From NCBI GenBank assembly GCA_000729835.1, contig JFHB01000068.1, positions 62,001 through 126,000 of the forward strand: a DNA stretch of 64,000 nt, read 5' to 3'. Source of the DNA: Atkinsonella hypoxylon (taxonomy: Eukaryota; Ascomycota; Sordariomycetes; Hypocreales; Clavicipitaceae). Positions 1 to 13,100 of the stretch are shown one piece after another (within the stretch, counting starts at the first letter, position 1; each line of letters starts with the position of its first letter). The translations under genes were made by a program, and so were the position numbers. Below the pieces are notes generated by a model that ran no database searches, was not told where the DNA came from, and worked only from the letters and a program-made list of their open reading frames with translations.

Positions 1-1781
1 GACCTCGTGTATTCTTGTTATTTTGGGAGTGCTCAACGTCGGATCTGGCGTTTCCTATGGTTCTCGCCAACGGACACAACGTTGTGGTAATAATGCACAG
101 ACGACTCGTTCTGTGGCTTGTGACAGCGGACCATCCGGACTGCTCGGCCGAATTGCGTGCGCCGTTGGGTTGCGAAGATTTCTTTATCTCGGTGCAATAT
201 GTCAAGACATAACCATATATGCATGCGCAAAAAAAAAAAAAAGAAAAAAAGAAAACACGAAGACTACGTATGATGTCTACAAGAGCATTAAAGGCTCTCG
301 AAATTTATCTTCCATGTTTGTCCCTAAAGTCACAGCAGCTAGAGTGGATCGCACCTGCCTATTCCTCGATGCGCAAACTGCGCGTCCACATCGCCACTTC
401 TCAGGTAAGACTTGATTCTTGTCGAGGAACCTTCTTCACTGTGGGCCTCAGTGGCAAAAGGCTGCTCTTCTAATTAGCTTACTAGAGCTAAGATTTAGTT
501 AGTACGATTTATGCACATACATAATCGCAACAAAATAGAGACAGATGGCTAGAGTTATTAGATATAAAATTTCCACGAAAAAGGAAAACAAGGAAGAAAT
601 AAAGTCAAAGACAGCTATTTTCCAAAAAGCTTCCTAATTCTATGCAATGGTTGAAGAAAATTATTGTTATAATAAAACACGTGCGCGCTCATTGCACGCG
701 TACTGTGAATGTATCATATCATTGGCTAAAATAGGACCCCCTCGACAAAAGGTCGCTCATCATCCATCTACAGGCTCCCATGGATAGTCAGGTACATTCC
801 TACGGAATAGCTGCATGGTTAATTATCCTTGGTTTTGTCCAACATTTCTCTCCCAGGGATTTCAGCTGCGAATCGGCTCCTGCAGGCGGAAATGGTGCAA
901 CATTTGAGGTCGTTTTCGGTAACTGTTCCCAAAACTTGGATTTCGTGCAAGAGCGGGTGTCTGCAACCTGCTCGGCTACTTATCCAATACGACAGTCCAA
1001 TTTTCGGTAATGCACAGTTATTCACATTGACAACGCAGAAGCTCCTACGAAAAGCATTTCATTATTTCTGTGCAATCACGGGCCGGGTAAAATGTATATT
1101 ATAACGACATATTCATCTCGATTTCTTCATAATCGGGAGGGCTAGAGACGGGGCGAACCACCAAAATCCTTGCTTATCATTTTGATCGAAGTCTTGCACA
1201 AGACACGCGGTGCCTGCCACGAGCCAGAAGAGAGACTTTCGAAGTACATCGAGCGTCAAACCGCTAGTCGGAGCACTAGTCTGCACATAAGATGACGCGA
1301 CTTGTCTGACTCTCATTGTCAAATTGGCGGAAACGATTTTCGCATCCCGGCAATAGTTACAGACGTACTCCAATCCGGACGAGGACAAGGAGGGAAGAGA
1401 AAGAGAAGGAAAACTGCAATAAGGTGAGACATGTCCTTGTGTGGCTGCGTTGACTCTTCACCCCCACGCTGGGGTCCGATTACATGACTGGTACCATAAA
1501 CCATTCAATGTTGCTCTTCTTCGAGATCCGTCCTGTAGTTTGATCGCCACTCGTTGACTAGGTATGTTCTTGGACTGACACGCCGTTAGAGTCGCATCGA
1601 AGTATAAGACGAGACGGACTTGTTCCGGTACTCGCTTCCGAAACCAGAACGGTGTAACCGGTATGTTTGACATTTTTCTATGGTTCTATGCAACAACCTG
1701 CCGTTGTTTTTGTGTGGTTTCTACAGAGTACAATCGACTGTCCTTTGGCGCCGGTGAAGCCAACCCCACGGCACTAAACGC

Positions 1782-1816
1782 GGAACCTGGAACCTGGAAC
1801 CTGGAACCTGGAACCT
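1782..1816. repeat. Heptanucleotide tandem repeat (GGAACCT)5
   Basis: Five exact head-to-tail copies of GGAACCT, followed by GACC. It lies in gene-free sequence, so it is most likely a small minisatellite. Confidence 0.95.
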
Positions 1817-3813
1817 GACCTCGTCTTATTTTTATTCCTGCGCAACTCTTGCTGCTATAGCAATGTTTGCTGGCTGTCTGCTGGCATCATGACAGCGCCA
1901 CCGTCAGTAACTGGATCCACTCTATTGAATCATTAGCTATGTATGTAATCGCTTGCAAGGGGACAGCACGAAACTAGAGCTAATTGTGCCGGGATTATGT
2001 CCGACTGCGAGCGATTGGCTACAGCGCATGATTCTTTCTTGTAACCTCAGTCTGGTTCAAAGCCTGCTCCACAAGGCGGGCTCAATGGAATGAGGCGTGG
2101 ATCTTTCGGACCAGACAAGCGACTGCTACTGCAATGGATCTTGAAGGCTACCAGGAATTAAACCCGTCATTACTTCGGCAAATCAACATCTGGCCGTCAC
2201 AACTGGAATGATCATGTGGGCGGTTTATCAATCTCCACGTTTTTGTTTTCTAGGGTTGCGGTGACACCGCACTGGACCATCTACTTTACAGCATGTCTGT
2301 GTGCTTTTCACACAAAACCACTTACATACATCGTGCCATCACCCATGCGGGGTTTGAGACACTCCGACATGCTGTTGGTACATCACGGACGACCATATCT
2401 TACTGCTCCGAAGCAGTCGTCATTGATCTGTGATTTCGTTGAAGCATTGACAATAGCACGTTTGGGAGCTTTAGTCTTGTACCGTTAATATTGATCAGGA
2501 GTGGTCGATACTAGGCATGGCTTATTGGCTAGTATAATTTACACAGAGCTATCCCTTGCGATGTAGACGCCCGCAGACAGGAAGGGACCCCATCTATCGG
2601 CTTAGAACAGACTGTGGAGCAACCTACGACGGGCAAGCACCGGCTCCGATCTGGGACATAACTTCGCCTCTCTCCTAGGACGGTATCACCCATGGGCCGC
2701 TTGAGTGAATTCTCGACCTCAGTACTCCGTACATCCCGGCAACATCCAATATCAAACGGCATTAACGAAGTTGGGGGAGCAAAAGATGCGAGAAATGCAC
2801 AGAGTCGGTAGACCACTTTTGCCATATGTGGAACTCGTCTACCGCGATGTTGTCGCTGATCCATAGATGTCCGAGTCTGGAATTATTGTTACTTTCCTGC
2901 CTAGCCTACTGAGCAACCCGGCCGATTGTGTTAACAAGGGGCACAATGTAATAAAGCCAGCCCTGGATCCACAACGTCCTGTGTCTGGAATTAGCGCTTA
3001 ATTTGTCTTTCCCACAAAAAGCGGCGCGGGACGGGCAGTTCAACCGAGAGGCAGAAGTCTAATGCTTTCTGACGCTGTCTCTGGCCGATAAAGGAATGAT
3101 GCGGCCTGCTTGACCTCCGCTGTAGCCATATTACCGCCATGCCGCGAATCGAGCTACTGGGCATTCAACACTAGTATTAGAAACGGAGCGCTTCAGGACT
3201 TCCTGAAGAACTGCATCCTGTTCTGACAAATGCACAGACCGCTACAAAAGAGGGCAGCGGGTCAAGAGGCGCAGACTAATAAACAAGAATCCCTGCTCCA
3301 ATGAACGCAATGCTGATCACGGCGGCTGAGACGGCCAAGAACTCGCCGAAGAACAAAATCTTTTATCAATGAGCTGGAGTCAGCATGAGAAGGGAAGAAT
3401 GTTCGACAAGAAATGCTGAAAAGTACTTGATGCTTAGGGCGACGAATGAGAGTTCGGAGTTTGGAGGAAATCAGACCTGTGATGCGACACTTGTCGCCAT
3501 TCCACATGAGTCTGAAGCATAGGCTGGGCGATATCCCGCTACAGCTTCCTGACCTCATTTAATATACTTATTTTGCGGTAAATATCTTTACCAAGATTCA
3601 TCATTACGGGTACGGTTGGTCTATTTGCTATGGAAGATGATGGTGCCGGACGATCCGCTGGCAGGAGCCTTTCTTCATATGAGTTTCTTAGTCCAACTTG
3701 CCGCGTGCCCAAGTCAACCGAGCGGAACACAATGAGGGACGCAGACGAGATGCAATACAAGAAACCCTCGACAGGGCTCCGCATGAGCATACAATACAAT
3801 ACATACGGTATAT

Positions 3814-3890
3814 ACAGCACAGCACAGCACGGCACGGCACAGCACAGCACAGCACAGCACAGCACAGCACAGCACAGCACAGCACAGCAC
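3814..3890. repeat. Pentanucleotide microsatellite (ACAGC/AGCAC)n
   Basis: About fifteen head-to-tail copies of a 5-bp unit (AGCAC phase) with two GGCAC variants near the left end. Because 5 is not a multiple of 3, it keeps long frames open on both strands and creates spurious low-complexity ORFs (Cys/Ala/Val/Leu on one strand, Ala/Gln/His/Ser/Thr on the other). Confidence 0.95.
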
Positions 3891-4346
3891 AACAGATGGA
3901 TGATATTGCCCAAAAGCTGGTTCTGGGACATGGAGAGCAGACACGCAAACACGCAGTCGTTCACCCAAAGAATAAAGAATGGGCGGCAGGGCGGGCCCAA
4001 ATAATGGCATTCCTCCCCGCTCCTATTCCAATTGGGCATCGAGCTGCCATTGCCAGTCACTGCCACCCTGGCCGTGTTGCCTTTTTGCCGCCAACGCCGC
4101 GAGCCACAGTATCCCGGGTATCCAACAGCCCGCAGACGCTAACTCAGCACTTCTACTTCGCGTTACGCACCCACCTCGGTCCAGCGCGCGCGCTAGCCTC
4201 CAGGTCCAGGTCCAGATCTAGCTCCAGGGCATCGCGCCGCGTCCAGCACTGCCGGGGCACTCTGTCCATTTCCGGCCTTGCATGACCAGGCAGACGGCTC
4301 GTTCATGCTTGTCTGAACTAGGCCCCATGACAGGCTTGAGTGGATT

Positions 4347-4386
4347 GGTGGACTGGTGGACTGGTGGCCTGGTGGACTGGTGGCCT
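4347..4386. repeat. Octanucleotide tandem repeat GGTGG(A/C)CT x5
   Basis: Five consecutive 8-bp units alternating between GGTGGACT and GGTGGCCT. Intergenic, no coding context. Confidence 0.93.
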
Positions 4387-7300
4387 GGTCCGCCCTCCTA
4401 AACCAATCAATACTTGGCTCTGTGGATGATGGTACGGCAATCATCTCCAGCTGATCGACCAAGTTGTAGGGACTTGCGAGTCGCATCGCCCGCCGCCCCT
4501 CGCCCCTCCCTGCTTGGGCACACCGGGCCAGGATCAGATTGTACCCGAGAAAATATGGAGCCCTCCATACCTAGGTACGACCAGATTGCTCCATAATAGG
4601 GCGTGGTACGACGACATCGCAGTTGTGTTTCTACACTTGGCACAAGCTTCGCAGTCTGGGCGGTAGGCGTTCGAGCCACAATGTGACATCTGCTCCGTCC
4701 CAATTCACTACTGACCGGTGTATTACGGAGCACTGTTCTATCCGAGCCCGCATCCCACCTCGCCTTCCCCCTTTCCTTTCCACACCAACGCTTTTTCAAC
4801 ATGTGGGTGCTTGCAACGACCAAGATATTACGTGGAAACTTGTCGGCAAGCCTTCAATGACGTAGACGGCCTTGCTTCTTGTCCCTGAAAGACCTGCTTC
4901 TGGCTCCCGACATGACACTGTTAGTACCGACGCGAGACGATCTGGCATAGTACATACACATAAACGGAGTATATTGTGGTCGATCTCAATAGTACCCGGT
5001 TCCCTGCCACACAAATTACTAGTTAGTGGTCACGACTGTTGGTAACTATATCTACCTACCATAGGGTACCTACCACATTACCCTTCCTCGGTACACGCCC
5101 TCAACCTTGGAGGCCAGTAGCAGTAGGCTTGAGCCCGGCGGACCATGCCATCCCTGCAACCATGGGCGAGTCCACGACACACGAGAAAGTCCTTACTCGA
5201 TCCTTTGCTTGTCATCACCCACCCTTGCAGCACTTTCAGGACCTCGGGCATCTCAACGGCCCTGAAAAAAAAAGAATGTTGCTCTGGACCGGCGCTCGCG
5301 CTCACCCTGGACCCTTGCCCATTGGCAAAATTGCTGGTCTACTGACTGGCCTTGCCTTGGTCGCCGTCGACGAGACTAGTTGCTGGGTTTATGTTACTTA
5401 GTTTCATCAGACAATTTGCCGTTTTGATCCCTCCCTTGGCATGGTGGTGAGCAGCTTGTCAAGCAAGGCTGCCATTTTCGCCGCATCTACCGGTCTTGTT
5501 CACTCCGGCGTGATTCCATCTCGAGGCCACTTCTCATTCCGAAATGTAATTGCTGCTGTTCAACGGGGGAGCTCATGGAATATTCCATTCTTTGCTTATT
5601 CAATCATCCTCTTTTTTATCAGTGGCATTCTTCAAGCCAGACCAGCCGGTGACGTGCAGCCTAGGACAGGAGCCTGATGGTGGGCTGTTCTCTAATCTCG
5701 ATATTCCAAATCGCGTCTTCGCCCTTGCCTCGTCTTTGCTTCCTTCTCCCTTACCCCCTTTTGCTTTTGTGGTGGTGGCTCTGCTGTTATACCTCTACTC
5801 ACCCTTTTACCTCTCTGCTTGTAATAGCGTGCTAGTAGACCTTTTCACTCATCAGTAACCTGGCAAACCCATTCAACCAAGACCCTGGCTGGGGTTTGTC
5901 AACCATCACCAAACTCGGCGCAGGGCATACATAGATTGTCAACATCCTGCATGAGCCATCCCAGTCTGCAAAAGAAATGTTTGTACCCGCTTCTTTCATC
6001 CATATCTTCTAACCTCAAGCACACGCCTATAGCAGACTGAGACCTTGAAATCTCCTAAATATTACCTGCATCAGACATTTTGCCCTTCTCCGGACCGCCT
6101 CTAAAACATTTCCGCATTCTGCCGTCCATACGCTGGTCTAACTTGGCAGCCCCGAACCAGAGTGGTGGAACTCGAAGCGTCGCTTGTACCCTTGCCACGC
6201 ACTCTGACCGCCCGACGTGCTTCTCGCAAAGCTTCATTTCCCTCCCTTCGAATGGTCTAAAAGTATAGCAGCAATCGTCGATGATCTTGCTCTCTCTACA
6301 AGAGATCGCGCCTAGATCAATTGTTCCGTTATTACTTTGCACAACGGTGGAGCAGCACTCTTTTCTTTAGCATGTAAGTTCGACATCCCTGGCATTGTTG
6401 CTGCTACTCTCAATCTCGCCAGCGAGAAAAGGACGGAGACGATATTACGTGCAGGCTTCTTGCCTGCCACTTTGGCGTTTGAATCTTGCTTGCTTACTAG
6501 TCGCAACGGGCACAGACACAAGTTGCGGTATGCAACGAGAGACGCCCAAATTATACAGCGCAGCCAAATAGGACCGGACAAAAGAAGTCTTGGAGGCGAT
6601 CTCAGTGTCAAGAAAGACACATCACAGACGGTTTTCTCTGCACTCACATACGAAAACAGCTTCACGTTCCTCCCTTGTGCTCAGATTCCCGAAACCTGAC
6701 GTTCGGTGGAATTTCCTCCCATTCACTATCTACTTTTTCTCCAATTGGGCCAGTTCTCGGCCAGACATCCTAACTGATTTCTCTGTCCCACGAGCACACC
6801 CTTCGCCCGTTTGAGAAATTCAAGCCCAGAGAGGGCAAGACAGTCCACTCCGGGTCACAAGAGCGATCTGCTCTTCTTGGAATGCCAGTGTCTCTCTGTT
6901 TAGGATCGGGACTGTTCTGAGCCACTGCCAGGATCTCATCGTGCTGCCAGTAAGGTAATCCCAGTCCGCCTGTTGTCTCACTCATGCCCCCCTTCTGGGG
7001 GAGGGGAAAGAAGCAACCCCCCCATGGCACTTAACTGACAGGTCTCCGCAACATAGCAAAAGCATACACATTCACATTAAGTTGTGCCTGTACCGTGATC
7101 AAATCTCCGAGAGAGACTAAGCGTTTCCCCGAGGCAAGGCAAGCCCCTCTCTTTTAAACCACTGGTTCTCGTTGGATAAGACCTCGACGAGACCTAGATC
7201 CAACAGACCTCACAACTACCTTTTCTACCCAAGACAGTGGTTGAAATTCTTCACCTACTTTGCTTCTCTCCCGTATCTCGAATATAATCCACGACCGCAC

Positions 7301-7493
7301 AGAGGCCACCCTTTGTTGGTAGCTTCATGTGTGCTGCCAAGTTCCAGACCTCATCATACAAACCCATCGAAGTGAGTCGAACTCCTAGACCTTGTTCCAG
7401 TATCGTTGTCTGCCTATGAGTTGAGGTAGACCGACCCTTTTCGTTCACGACCACTGTTGTCACATCGACCTTCTAATCCTTCGTTGTCTTTAC

Positions 7494-7636
7494 ATGTGAG
7501 CCTCGATGGTAAATTTTTGGAAGGACCCTGCGCAGTGCCGTCAAGGTCGATTCCTAGGTGGTGTGCATCGTTTGAGTGCAATAGAATGATCGAAGATCTT
7601 CTTATCTTGATCAGATAACCCGTGTTCATGGGCTAA
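7494..7636 (+). promoter_or_regulatory. Chain of short upstream ORFs in the presumed medA leader
   Basis: Four tiny ATG-initiated frames follow one another: ATG-TGA at 7494-7499; a 27-codon frame at 7506-7589; a 10-codon frame at 7586-7618 whose ATG overlaps the previous stop (ATGA at 7586-7589); and ATG-GGC-TAA at 7628-7636. No further ATG occurs until the proposed medA start at 7796, a gap of 159 nt. The frames are seen directly. That they are transcribed with medA and limit its translation is inference, although complex uORF-bearing leaders are described for medA-type genes. Confidence 0.5.
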
Positions 7637-7795
7637 TAAGATTGGAGCCTAGTTGGGCATCGATACTAGTAGAGTCATCATATTCGATCCCGACGACGGC
7701 ACCGAGTCTCCAAATACTCTCATCGTCAAGTACGAAGAGGCTGCACTGGCAGCTAGACGGGCTGCTCACGAAAGAACTCTACTACGCTCTTGGAT

Positions 7796-10108
7796 ATGGC
7801 AACCTACGGCAAAACACAGTTGCCGTCAGTACCTGGTAAGCCTTTCTCCCTCTTCTCTTATTGGGTTTCAGTAAACTTAACCTGGCGTGCGCAATATGTT
7901 TGAATGTGTCTCTGGCCGCACGAAATCTACTGAACAAGGGACGTGTTGCACGTCTATCAAGGGCTCAGAGTTGCGACGATCGAGGACTTAACGCCATCGA
8001 TAATGGAGGTCAACAACGACTGGCGTCGTGCTGCACCGAAATTCATGAGACGCTTGCAAATTGAGATTGGGATGACATGTTCTAATTACCTTCCTCTCAC
8101 AGGGTACGACACGGCTCGATATCAAGACGCAGCTTACGACCAATATCCAGCCCAGACTTTCTCTGCACAGCAGACAGACAAATTTGCTCAACTGAATCAG
8201 CAATCCTTTGCCTCCAACAATGCAGTAGCCCAATATATCCCAACCGGCCCGACGGTCCTGTCGTGTCAACCGATGTCTGGCATGATTGGGACCAAGGTTT
8301 TTCTCAAAATTTCTTCGCAATACGACCTGTTCTCTATGTCATCCGCCATGCCATACTTCTCCATATACTTTGGCTCTGAAAAAATGCCAGTGCAGGACAT
8401 GGCTCGGGATGCTCAGGATACGACTGGATTTATTTATTCGTGCAGTGTTGATGCTCCACAGTTGGTCACGGGCTGTACTGGGAACAACGTGCCTATATCA
8501 CTAGTCGTTGAAGGACCTTCTGGAGAGGAGATCTCGCGGACGGGTGCAGGGTCTTTCCAGTATCTTGACGGGTCTGGGGATGACATCACGAGGACCAGCA
8601 AGCTTTCTAAGCATGACACCACGGCAGCAGCTGGACCACAGATTGATCAGGCGAGTGCTTCACCAAAGACTGTCGACAATCATTTGCACGCAGATGCGGC
8701 TACAAATAGTTACGATTACCCGTCGCAACAAGGCCAATATGCAAATGCATTTTCTCAAGGCAACGGAGACATGATCACAACGTATAGAAGCAGCAGCTTT
8801 GCGGAGCCTCACTATCGACGGTCAGCCCCATCATGGAGCGGGTTCGGTAGTGGGCCATTAGGAAGCACAAGGAGTTCGTTGGATCACACGGCAATGAGCA
8901 GCGGTCGGCCGAGTTTGACGCCACTACCGATGCCGTCGCCATCGGGGAGCAACGGTACTCCGCAACTAATCCGAACCAGCACAATCGCCAACGGTGCAGG
9001 AAGCAACGGCTCCTATCATCCGATTTCTCTGTACTCGAGCAAGGCAATCTTGAAAATCAATGGAAAACTGGATACGATGGCTGAAAATTGGACGCAAGAA
9101 GAATGGGATAACCGTCGACGAATTGTCATGTTCCGCAAGTCGCAGTCGGGCTCGGCCCTGACAGCCAGCTTCAGGGCTGTGCCCGTGAACGAACGCCCAT
9201 CCAACAGCATCTGCGTCTCATGTATCTGGTGGGCGGAAAAGAACGACTGCTACGTTACATCGGTCGATACCATCAGCCTTCTAGAGCAACTTGTCGCGGC
9301 GCCCAATCGTTTCAGCGTTGAGGAAAAGAACCGAATTCGGCGCAACTTGGAGGGATTCCACCCACTCACGGTGTCAAAAGCCAAGGCTGACAGCGAGGAA
9401 TTCTTCAAGATCATCATGGGCTTTCCCCATCCCAAGCCCCGTAATATTGAGAAGGACGTCAAAGTATTCCCATGGAAGATTCTTGAGCCTGCCCTGAAGA
9501 AGATCATTGGCAAGTACAGTGCTAGCCCGAGCAGCACTCTGCCTCCCAGCAACATGATGAACCCATCGAGCGCTACGCCGTATGCGACGCTGCCAACGCC
9601 GCCTGGTCACGGCATGGCATCGCAACAAAGCTTGCCATCTCAGCACGCCCAGCACGTCCAGCACGGGGATCCTCACACCCAGTACTCGGTTCACTCGAAC
9701 CATCATGACCCGATTCCGTCACCCAGGTCTCTATCAGGCTCACAACCCACGTGGACTCCGTACTCTACCGCTCCGACAGGCTATGGATCGTCAAGGCGCA
9801 CACTCAGCCCTACCGGCCGCCATCCAAGCCCACATCAGACTCAGCATGCACCACCCATGCGTATCAATACGAATCCTCTACCCGCGGTGACAACCTACGA
9901 CACGCGAACCGTGTCCAGTACCGGATACAGCTCGAGTGGTCTGCACACGCCTATCAGCCAACACCCCTCCTCTACTGCGACTCCGCCTCGGTGGGACAAC
10001 CCGTCTGGCAGCTATGCTGACAATTATCAAAGTCTCGCTTCTCACCATCCGTCGGGGCCGTCAGTATATAGCACAGGAGGGTATGGAGACGGAGCTCCAC
10101 GCGCTTAA
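7796..10108 (+). CDS. medA: MedA/Ren1/Acr1-family developmental regulator (medusa)
   Basis: Probable nuclear regulator of conidiophore development and virulence traits, homologous to Aspergillus MedA, Fusarium Ren1 and Magnaporthe Acr1. Proposed exons are 7796-7835 and 8103-10108 (intron 7836-8102, GTAAGC...CTAATTACCTTCCTCTCACAG), giving 681 aa. Visible features are a Gln-rich N-terminus, an IPT/Ig-like stretch at about residues 62-175, a Ser/Gly-rich linker, the strongly conserved domain at about 320-490 (includes SICVSCIWWAEK and FPHPKPRNIEKDVKVFPWKI; I believe Pfam calls it DUF7082), and a long Ser/Pro/His/Gln-rich tail. The start was chosen because it is the only ATG after the uORF chain that splices into frame. 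An alternative acceptor at 7961 would also stay in frame and insert 47 residues. Family assignment is firm; the N-terminus is less so. Confidence 0.87.
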
Positions 10109-13100
10109 ACTATCTCAGGGGGAGGGACAGTGGGGGAAATGCAGCTGCCAGTTGAAAACAATTGGTCATGAGAGAAAAGACACAAGGTTAGTTCTTTTCA
10201 GCCTGGTGGTGAAATCCGCCTGACCTTCAGCCACGGGGAAACTATGCATGCAAAAAACCAGCCTCGTGAGCATGAAGTCTGGCGAAAGGCATCATCATGT
10301 GGTTGTGTCGTCGATGTGAGCAGGGAAGTGCCACGCGGCGAGCCAATCATATCATCGACCCACACACCATACTGTGGATCTGAGTGTATGAGTTACTTCG
10401 TATGAGCGACAGTAACCTACCTCTGGCCGCCGCGGCTGCATATTCACGTCGTTCCATTGGCGTCTCAGTGGTTATCGGACTTGCTTTCTAAAACCGTCTG
10501 GTCTATTGTGGTTGTTGGTTGACCAAGTTGATCGAGTCGCACGTGCTGGGAATAAGACGACATGGTTCCTCTCCTACCAGGCATCTCGCAGTTGTCTCGA
10601 ATTTCATGCAGGAGACACCAACGATTGCCGTTGGCTGATGCCGAGTTGTCAGGGGCTAAAATTGAATTATTCTTATTATCCACCTGTGGAGAAAGGATCT
10701 TCTTTCCCGCGCACTTTCCATCTTCAAGGACAAGGCTTACATGTGGTTAAGGACCTCTGCATAAAACGTGCATGCCTCGTTCCTGAATTGCTTCGTCATT
10801 TCGTGGTAGCATTCTCCGAGTAGATGTCATTCACAGATCCGAGGATCGTCTTTCTCTTGTGCAATCATATCCATCAGTTTGGCCGGAGCACGTCAGCTGA
10901 TTGAGTATGCGATGGACAACTAAGTTTCCTGTTTGCGCTACGGTCTTCTCTTTTCACAATAGGCTTATATATAGCCCTCCTTTGGTGTGTTGGACTATGT
11001 CTTAATATCTTTGTAGGAATCTGGACTATTTCGTCCTGAAGAAGTGTTTGACATGCATATTGACTTTTTTTTTTTTTTTTGATTTGATTTGATTTGATTT
11101 TCTTTTCGGATACTTTCGCATCACTGCGGAGCTGTGCATCAGAACGGTGCAAGCCGTGTTTGGGAAGAGATTGGTTTCAAGAGGGATCGAGCGGCTTACT
11201 GTGGGTGAAGCAAGGTGTTAGGAATATCGTTTACGGGCGGGACTACGGACTGGCTTGTCGGTTTCAAGGGGGCAATGGGTGAAAAGCTAGATGGGACAGA
11301 AAGATGAATTATGATCATACTAGCTGCTAATAGTAATTGCACCTCTTTATTAAGCATTGTCGAGATGCCTTCGTTGTGAATGACTTATCGTCCGATGAAG
11401 GACGCGGTCACAATGCCTGCGTGCGTGGCATCAACGTCGTATCTTCCTGTCGCGATAGGAGCATCTCGCGCTCACAAGACACCATGTATCATCATATCAG
11501 CACGAAGAATGGAGCTATACAGTGGCACGAACCATGCCGTAGGCGTCGCGGTTACAGATCAAGACGCCGTGGTTGCCCAAGCGGACTATCGGCACAACCT
11601 ATTGACATGACGGAACGCTTCCTCTAAGCCTATCGGCAAATTGGCACACAATAATAGTCCAGGATCACGACGTCGTACCGTTCTCGTCTGTGGAGTGCAT
11701 TTGCTGACCGGGGCCGTTGCGGCTCAAGTGTCTCGGGAGCTGTAGACTGCGCTTCAGGATTCCAAATCACATACGGTACCCGGGTTTTCTAAACACAAGC
11801 CAGGGAACACAGAGTCGATTAATGTATTATAGATTTGGGAAAAAGTGACGGGAAATACCTCGAGTCAGAAATCCCAGCGGCTTGATGAACGAAAATACGA
11901 GAGAACATGCGCATGCTGCCTTGGAAGAGCAGTGCAACCTCACTCGCTTTGCTCAAGGCAGACCCCCACGTACAGAGCTGTCGGGACATTCGTTATGATC
12001 TGCCTGGATCTACGGAATACTATTGCAGGAATCCGACGGCGGGTGCGTGGCGGCACAGGCTACGGAGAACTTGGCAGCTTGTCTGACTGAGATTGCATGT
12101 TTTCTGTGCGAGCAGAGAGAGAGTCACGGAGGAGACGGGAATGGGGCGTGTGCTTTCCCTGTGGAACGCCGCTGTGCATGCATGATGCATACAGATCAAT
12201 GTGTTCTTTTGTGATTCCATTTGGCGCCACCGATATGGAATCTCGTGAGCTTGGACTTTGGGCCCCTTATAACCTGCCCCAACACAGGGAAGATGCTTGA
12301 GCATGAGATGTCACCGCCAGCAAATCGTCATCTATGTTGGAAATCGTCCGCGGCGCCAATTGGTCGACCCAAGGCGCCAAGGCGGGCGCGTGTCTGCGAT
12401 CCCCCAGCTCCGAGAACGATGGTCATTCCTGACAACGGGGTTCTGTGACTTGTCGTCCGTGTATTCCGTACGTTAACTAGTTACAGTTACAGACTTGGAT
12501 CTGCGCCCCGTTGACAATTACGCCATTGGCCATTCTTGCCTTCTGGAAGTCTCTTTCGGCCACCCCCGGTTCTTTAGGTGAACTGTGGAATGCATCAAAG
12601 CGGTGGGACAGGCGAGCGCGAGCCCGCCTGTGTTCTGTGGTCTCCTCACACCAAGCCATTTCGAGTCCAACGGTGCCGGCCTTCGACTAGCTCTTGATGC
12701 GTTTTCCCAGCTACAAGTCGTTAATATGATTACAGTGGGATGAATATAGACAAGGCAGCCGAAGCTTCACCCTGTTCCGAACTACACCTTTTGAAAATTG
12801 CCAGAGAAGCAAGATATCGCCTGTTTCGGAAGTTCTGTGCCTCTTACCAGCTTGAATTTGCGCTGTTTGGCCTTGGAGTCGCGGGTGGACACCTCTCACT
12901 GTTGTGCCAGTTAGGGGTCCATTTCGGGAGGACCTGAGTAGAAGTTTATAGATCTGCATCTGCATCTGCATCTCCTCAATTCCTGTCCTGTTCCTTCACT
13001 TCTCCCCGATTTCCACCCCGTTGTCGTCGTCATCGTCTTGGCTTCCCCAACTGAACAAAGCAGCTGGGGCGCGGCTGTGACCCACTTAGCTAGCTAATAG

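Larger units (their letters stand above)
1..7493. other. Gene-poor left arm / long upstream region of medA
   Basis: I find no supportable protein gene here. Open frames are short, overlap on both strands, often lack an ATG, and show no recognisable family. The sequence holds several short tandem repeats (listed separately), purine-rich A tracts near 230-250, and from about 5,700 onward C/T-rich stretches typical of fungal promoters and leaders. Since medA-family genes are known for long complex 5' leaders, the right-hand 2 kb may be transcribed as medA leader; that is inference. Nothing tRNA- or rRNA-like was seen. Confidence 0.6.

Noticed and set aside
3539..4285. Overlapping ORFs on both strands with Cys/Ala/Val/Leu or Ala/Gln/His/Ser/Thr repeats
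   Set aside because: They are artefacts of the pentanucleotide microsatellite, which has no stop in several frames.
5039..5401. 120-codon ORF in the left arm
   Set aside because: No family resemblance, overlapping frames of similar length on both strands, and no splice-extended continuation.
7642..7874. Two open frames just upstream of the medA start that look protein-like
   Set aside because: Both begin at TTG, not ATG, and cannot be joined to the medA frame with the observed splice sites.
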